The position numbers and the translations under genes were made by a program. Of a stretch of 64,000 bases of DNA, positions 61,317 to 64,000 are shown in pieces; within the stretch, counting starts at the first letter, position 1, and every line of letters begins with the position of its first letter. The notes beneath the pieces are model-generated. The model worked only from the letters and a program-made list of their open reading frames with translations. It was not told the origin of the DNA and made no database searches. The DNA is from Halomicrococcus gelatinilyticus (GTDB taxonomy: Archaea > Halobacteriota > Halobacteria > Halobacteriales > Haladaptataceae), in assembly GCA_024227995.1 (NCBI GenBank), contig CP100465.1, forward strand, positions 1,054,001 to 1,118,000, read 5' to 3'.

Positions 61317-63547
61317 GCACGACGACCGACGACCGCCTCCGGGTCGGCGACGTCGGCATCTCGTTCCACTGGCTGGCCGTCGCGTCGACGGCCGTGCTCG
61401 TCTGGTCGTACCTGCGCGTCCTCTACGGGATCACGAACGTCGTCGGCGGCAAGGCGGACCTCGCGCTACTCGTCGCCGGCGCGCTGGTGGCGGCGACGGT
61501 CCTGGCGCGGAAGCTCCCCGCGTGGACGGCGTTCGTCCTGGGCGGGGGACTGCTGGTCGCCGGGATGCTCGCCTACTACGCGACGGTGCCGGGGGCGTAC
61601 CTCGCGCTCTCTCGCACCGGGCGCATCATCGCGGACAACGTCGCGCTACTGACCGGCCTCTCGGTGCTGCAGATGCGCGAGGTGGGGACGTGGGCGCTCG
61701 CCGTCGCGCCGGCGACGGTGTTCGTCCCCTGGTACCTCGTCTTCCGGCGCCGGTACGCGCTCGCGGCGGCGACCGGCGGGGTCGCGCTGGGCTTCTTCGT
61801 GCTCACGGGCGACGTCGGTTCGTTCGCGACGCTGGCGGGCGTGCTGGGCGCGCTCGGCGTCGTCGCGTTCGGCACCCTCGCGCGCTACGGCGGCACGGGC
61901 GCACAGCTCGACGTGCTGGCCGTGGCGCTGGTGCTGATGGTCCTGCTCTCGACGACGGTGAGCGTCGTCCCCGGCGGGCAGGCGAGCCCCATCCTCCCCA
62001 GCGGCGGGGACGCCGGGGCGGCCAGCGGCAGCCTCGTCACCAACGAGCGCCGCGTCTCCGTCGGCGGCAGCATCGACCTCTCGCCGGAGGTCCAGTTCGT
62101 CGTGGAAGCCGACCGGTGGGGGTACTGGCGCGTCGGCGCCTACGACCGCTACACCGGCGACGACTGGGTCCGGAGCGGTCAGGGCACCGCCGAACTGCCA
62201 CAGTCGTCGCCGCCCGGGGTGGACTACGGGCTCCGCCAGACGGTGACGGTGAAGACCGACGCGATGGACGCGATGCCCGCGGCGTGGAAGCCCGTCCGCG
62301 CCTCCGGCATCGGCGCGAGCGGCGTCCGCGTCAGCAGCACCGGCGGACTCATCCCGGGGAGCACGCTGACGGAGAACGACTCCTACACCGTCGTCAGTCG
62401 CGTCCCCGCGAAGACGCCGGCACAGCTCCGGAACGCCGGCACCGACTACCCCGCGGGGGTGGAGCGGCAGTACACGCAACTGCCGGCCAGCACCTCCGAC
62501 CGCCTGAAGGAGCGGGCCAGTTCGATCACCAGCGACGCCGACAACCCCTACGAGTCGGCGGTCGCCATCGAGAACTGGCTCGAGGGGAACAAGGAGTACT
62601 CGCTCGACGCTGAGAACCCGTCGGGCGGCGTCGCCGACGAGTTCGTCTTCGAGATGGAGCAGGGGTACTGCGTCCACTACGCCACCTCGATGGTCGTCAT
62701 GCTGCGCTCGCAGGGCGTGCCCGCCCGGTTCGTCACCGGGTACACGCCCGGCCAGCGCGTCACCGAGGACGAGTGGGTCGTCCGCGGCCTCGACTCCCAC
62801 GCCTGGGTCGAGGCGTACTTCCCCGACGTCGGCTGGGTCCGCTTCGACCCGACGCCGAGCGGACCCCGCCGGGAGGCCGAACAGACGCGCGTCGACCGGG
62901 CGCGGGAGGCCGGCGAATCCGGCGTCGACGCCGAGGGCAGCGAGAACGGCACGTGGACGCCCGAACCGACGACGACGCCCCCGTCGGACTCGACGTCCAC
63001 CACGACGCCCGACGACGACACCTCGACCAGCGACGGGCGCGACGGTCCGAACCCCATCGACGGGCGCGACAGAATCGCCCCAGGAACCGGCACCACGACC
63101 ACGACCACGCCACCGACGAACGGCACGACGACGCCCGGGACGGGTGGGTCGATCCCCGTCGAACCGCCGTCGACGGAGCAGTTGCTGTACGGCGGACTGG
63201 TGCTGTTCGGCCTGGCCGTCGTGGCGCGACGGACGAACGCCCTGGACCGAGTGTACCGCGTCGCGTGGGTGCGGTGGCAGCCGCGCAAGGACCCCGAGAC
63301 TGACGTCGAACGAGCGTTCGACCGGCTCGAACACCGGCTCGGTCAAAAGTTCCGCGAGCGACGGCCGGGCGAGACGCCGCGCGAGTACCTGGACGCGCTC
63401 TCGCACGTCGGCCTCGACGACCGGGCGCACCGCGTCGGCGAGCTGTACGAGCGCGCGCGCTACGCCGGCGAGGTGAACCGCGAGCAGGCAGACGAGGCGG
63501 TGTCGCTCGTGGACGACCTCGTCCGCGGACGGTCGCTGGGAGAGTAG
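61313..63547 (+). CDS. Membrane transglutaminase-like protein (DUF3488/DUF4129 architecture)
   Basis: A 744-residue protein. About six N-terminal helices are followed by an extracytoplasmic transglutaminase-like domain with catalytic C453 (GYCVHYATSM), H496 (SHAWVEAYF) and D512 (WVRFDPTP). Then come a Thr/Pro-rich spacer (about 545-620), a further transmembrane helix (LLYGGLVLFGLAVVA) and a cytoplasmic DUF4129-like tail (FRERRPGETPREYLDAL). With moxR and DUF58 it forms a classic three-gene operon. All three catalytic residues are present, so it may be an active cysteine transferase or protease. Confidence 0.93.
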   Translation: MSTTTDDRLRVGDVGISFHWLAVASTAVLVWSYLRVLYGITNVVGGKADLALLVAGALVAATVLARKLPAWTAFVLGGGLLVAGMLAYYATVPGAYLALSRTGRIIADNVALLTGLSVLQMREVGTWALAVAPATVFVPWYLVFRRRYALAAATGGVALGFFVLTGDVGSFATLAGVLGALGVVAFGTLARYGGTGAQLDVLAVALVLMVLLSTTVSVVPGGQASPILPSGGDAGAASGSLVTNERRVSVGGSIDLSPEVQFVVEADRWGYWRVGAYDRYTGDDWVRSGQGTAELPQSSPPGVDYGLRQTVTVKTDAMDAMPAAWKPVRASGIGASGVRVSSTGGLIPGSTLTENDSYTVVSRVPAKTPAQLRNAGTDYPAGVERQYTQLPASTSDRLKERASSITSDADNPYESAVAIENWLEGNKEYSLDAENPSGGVADEFVFEMEQGYCVHYATSMVVMLRSQGVPARFVTGYTPGQRVTEDEWVVRGLDSHAWVEAYFPDVGWVRFDPTPSGPRREAEQTRVDRAREAGESGVDAEGSENGTWTPEPTTTPPSDSTSTTTPDDDTSTSDGRDGPNPIDGRDRIAPGTGTTTTTTPPTNGTTTPGTGGSIPVEPPSTEQLLYGGLVLFGLAVVARRTNALDRVYRVAWVRWQPRKDPETDVERAFDRLEHRLGQKFRERRPGETPREYLDALSHVGLDDRAHRVGELYERARYAGEVNREQADEAVSLVDDLVRGRSLGE

Positions 63548-63568
63548 AGCTGGCCGTTTCGACCGCGC

Positions 63569-64000
63569 TCACCACGCCCAGTCCTCGCGAGGGTCGGTGT
63601 CGTCGCGGTCGGCGTCGTAGACGTGCTCGCCGTCGACGAAGACGTCCCTGGCGTCGGAGCCGAGGTCGAACATCGGACCGTCCCAGACGACGACGTCGGC
63701 GTCGGTTCCTTCCGCCAGCGTCCCGACGCGGTCCTCGACGCCGAGGATCTCGGCGGGGTTGCGGGTGACCGTCCGGAGCGCGGCCGATTCAGGGAGCCCC
63801 TCCCGGACCGCCAGCCCGACGCAGACGTCGAGGTGCTCCTGGGGGAGCACCGGCGCGTCGGTCTGGATGGCGACCGTGACGCCCGCCTCGTGGAGGATGC
63901 CGGGCGTGTCGAAGGTGATGTTCCGGAGTTCGTACTTCGAGGCGGAGGACAGCGACGGCCCGACGACCGCGGGCACGTCGCGCTCGACGAACGCGTCGGC
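63569..64000 (-). CDS. Amidohydrolase family protein, C-terminal part
   Basis: The last 144 residues of an imidazolonepropionase-like amidohydrolase, continuing past the right end of the window. TVAIQTDAPVLPQEHLDVCVGLAVREGLPESAALRTVTRNPAEILGVEDRVGTLAEGTDADVVVWDG is the typical C-terminal barrel end with the metal-ligand Asp, followed by a VDGEHVYD beta segment. The N-terminal HxH metal motif is outside the window. It converges with the transglutaminase gene. Confidence 0.88.
   Translation of the reverse strand, partial: ADAFVERDVPAVVGPSLSSASKYELRNITFDTPGILHEAGVTVAIQTDAPVLPQEHLDVCVGLAVREGLPESAALRTVTRNPAEILGVEDRVGTLAEGTDADVVVWDGPMFDLGSDARDVFVDGEHVYDADRDDTDPREDWAW

Overview
The window is chromosomal DNA of an extremely halophilic archaeon (class Halobacteria). 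Evidence: very high GC, strongly acidic proteins, an archaeal S10-type ribosomal operon that contains the RNase P protein Rnp1, TATA boxes 22-33 bp ahead of many starts with little or no leader, twin-arginine signals (halocyanin, subtilase), archaeosine transglycosylase, MptA, and a geranylgeranyl-reductase-type lipid enzyme. I cannot name a genus.

Layout. 1-8.0 kb: an S10/spc ribosomal operon read leftwards (SPOUT methyltransferase, uL3, uL4, uL23, uL2, uS19, uL22, uS3, uL29, Rnp1, uS17, uL14, uL24, eS4, uL5; uL5 is cut by the window edge). 8.1-9.9 kb: two identical tRNA-Gly(GCC) genes flank a PerM-type membrane protein, followed by a scrambled partial copy of the tRNA 3' end. 9.9-14.3 kb: thiamine-binding-like protein, orphan hisD, a lipid-linked sugar flippase and an Acg-like nitroreductase.

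14.6-24.7 kb is the most distinctive region. It is a nearly complete cytochrome c maturation (Ccm, system I) locus: ccmE-ccmA-ccmB, then divergently ccmG-ccmF with an Ig-like membrane protein, then ccdA-ccmC-ccmD. A membrane-anchored diheme cytochrome c resembling thiosulfate dehydrogenase TsdA lies in the middle and a halocyanin at the end. Together they suggest a thiosulfate/tetrathionate redox module in which the locus builds its own cytochrome and may pass electrons to a blue copper protein. No ccmH was found, and the CcmE heme-binding motif is altered.

24.8-43.6 kb is mixed housekeeping: HAD hydrolase, GNAT, HTH-zinc regulator, aldo/keto reductase, type 2 IPP isomerase, lipid reductase, MFS transporter, glycosyltransferase, a Vms1-like peptidyl-tRNA hydrolase, homoserine kinase, GTP cyclohydrolase MptA, NAD kinase, an ABC-2 exporter and a Nudix hydrolase. 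43.6-54.6 kb holds secreted and surface proteins (Ig-like protein, lipoprotein, halolysin-like subtilase), tgtA, small zinc proteins, an alpha/beta hydrolase, SDR, a DapA-family aldolase, a MoaD-fold protein without the terminal Gly-Gly, and GNAT. 54.6-58.9 kb: an MGMT-like protein without the catalytic cysteine, then trpCBA and the aminodeoxyheptulosonate synthase that starts the archaeal shikimate route. 59.2-63.5 kb: a moxR-DUF58-transglutaminase operon. The window ends inside an amidohydrolase gene. No insertion sequence, CRISPR array or rRNA gene was seen.
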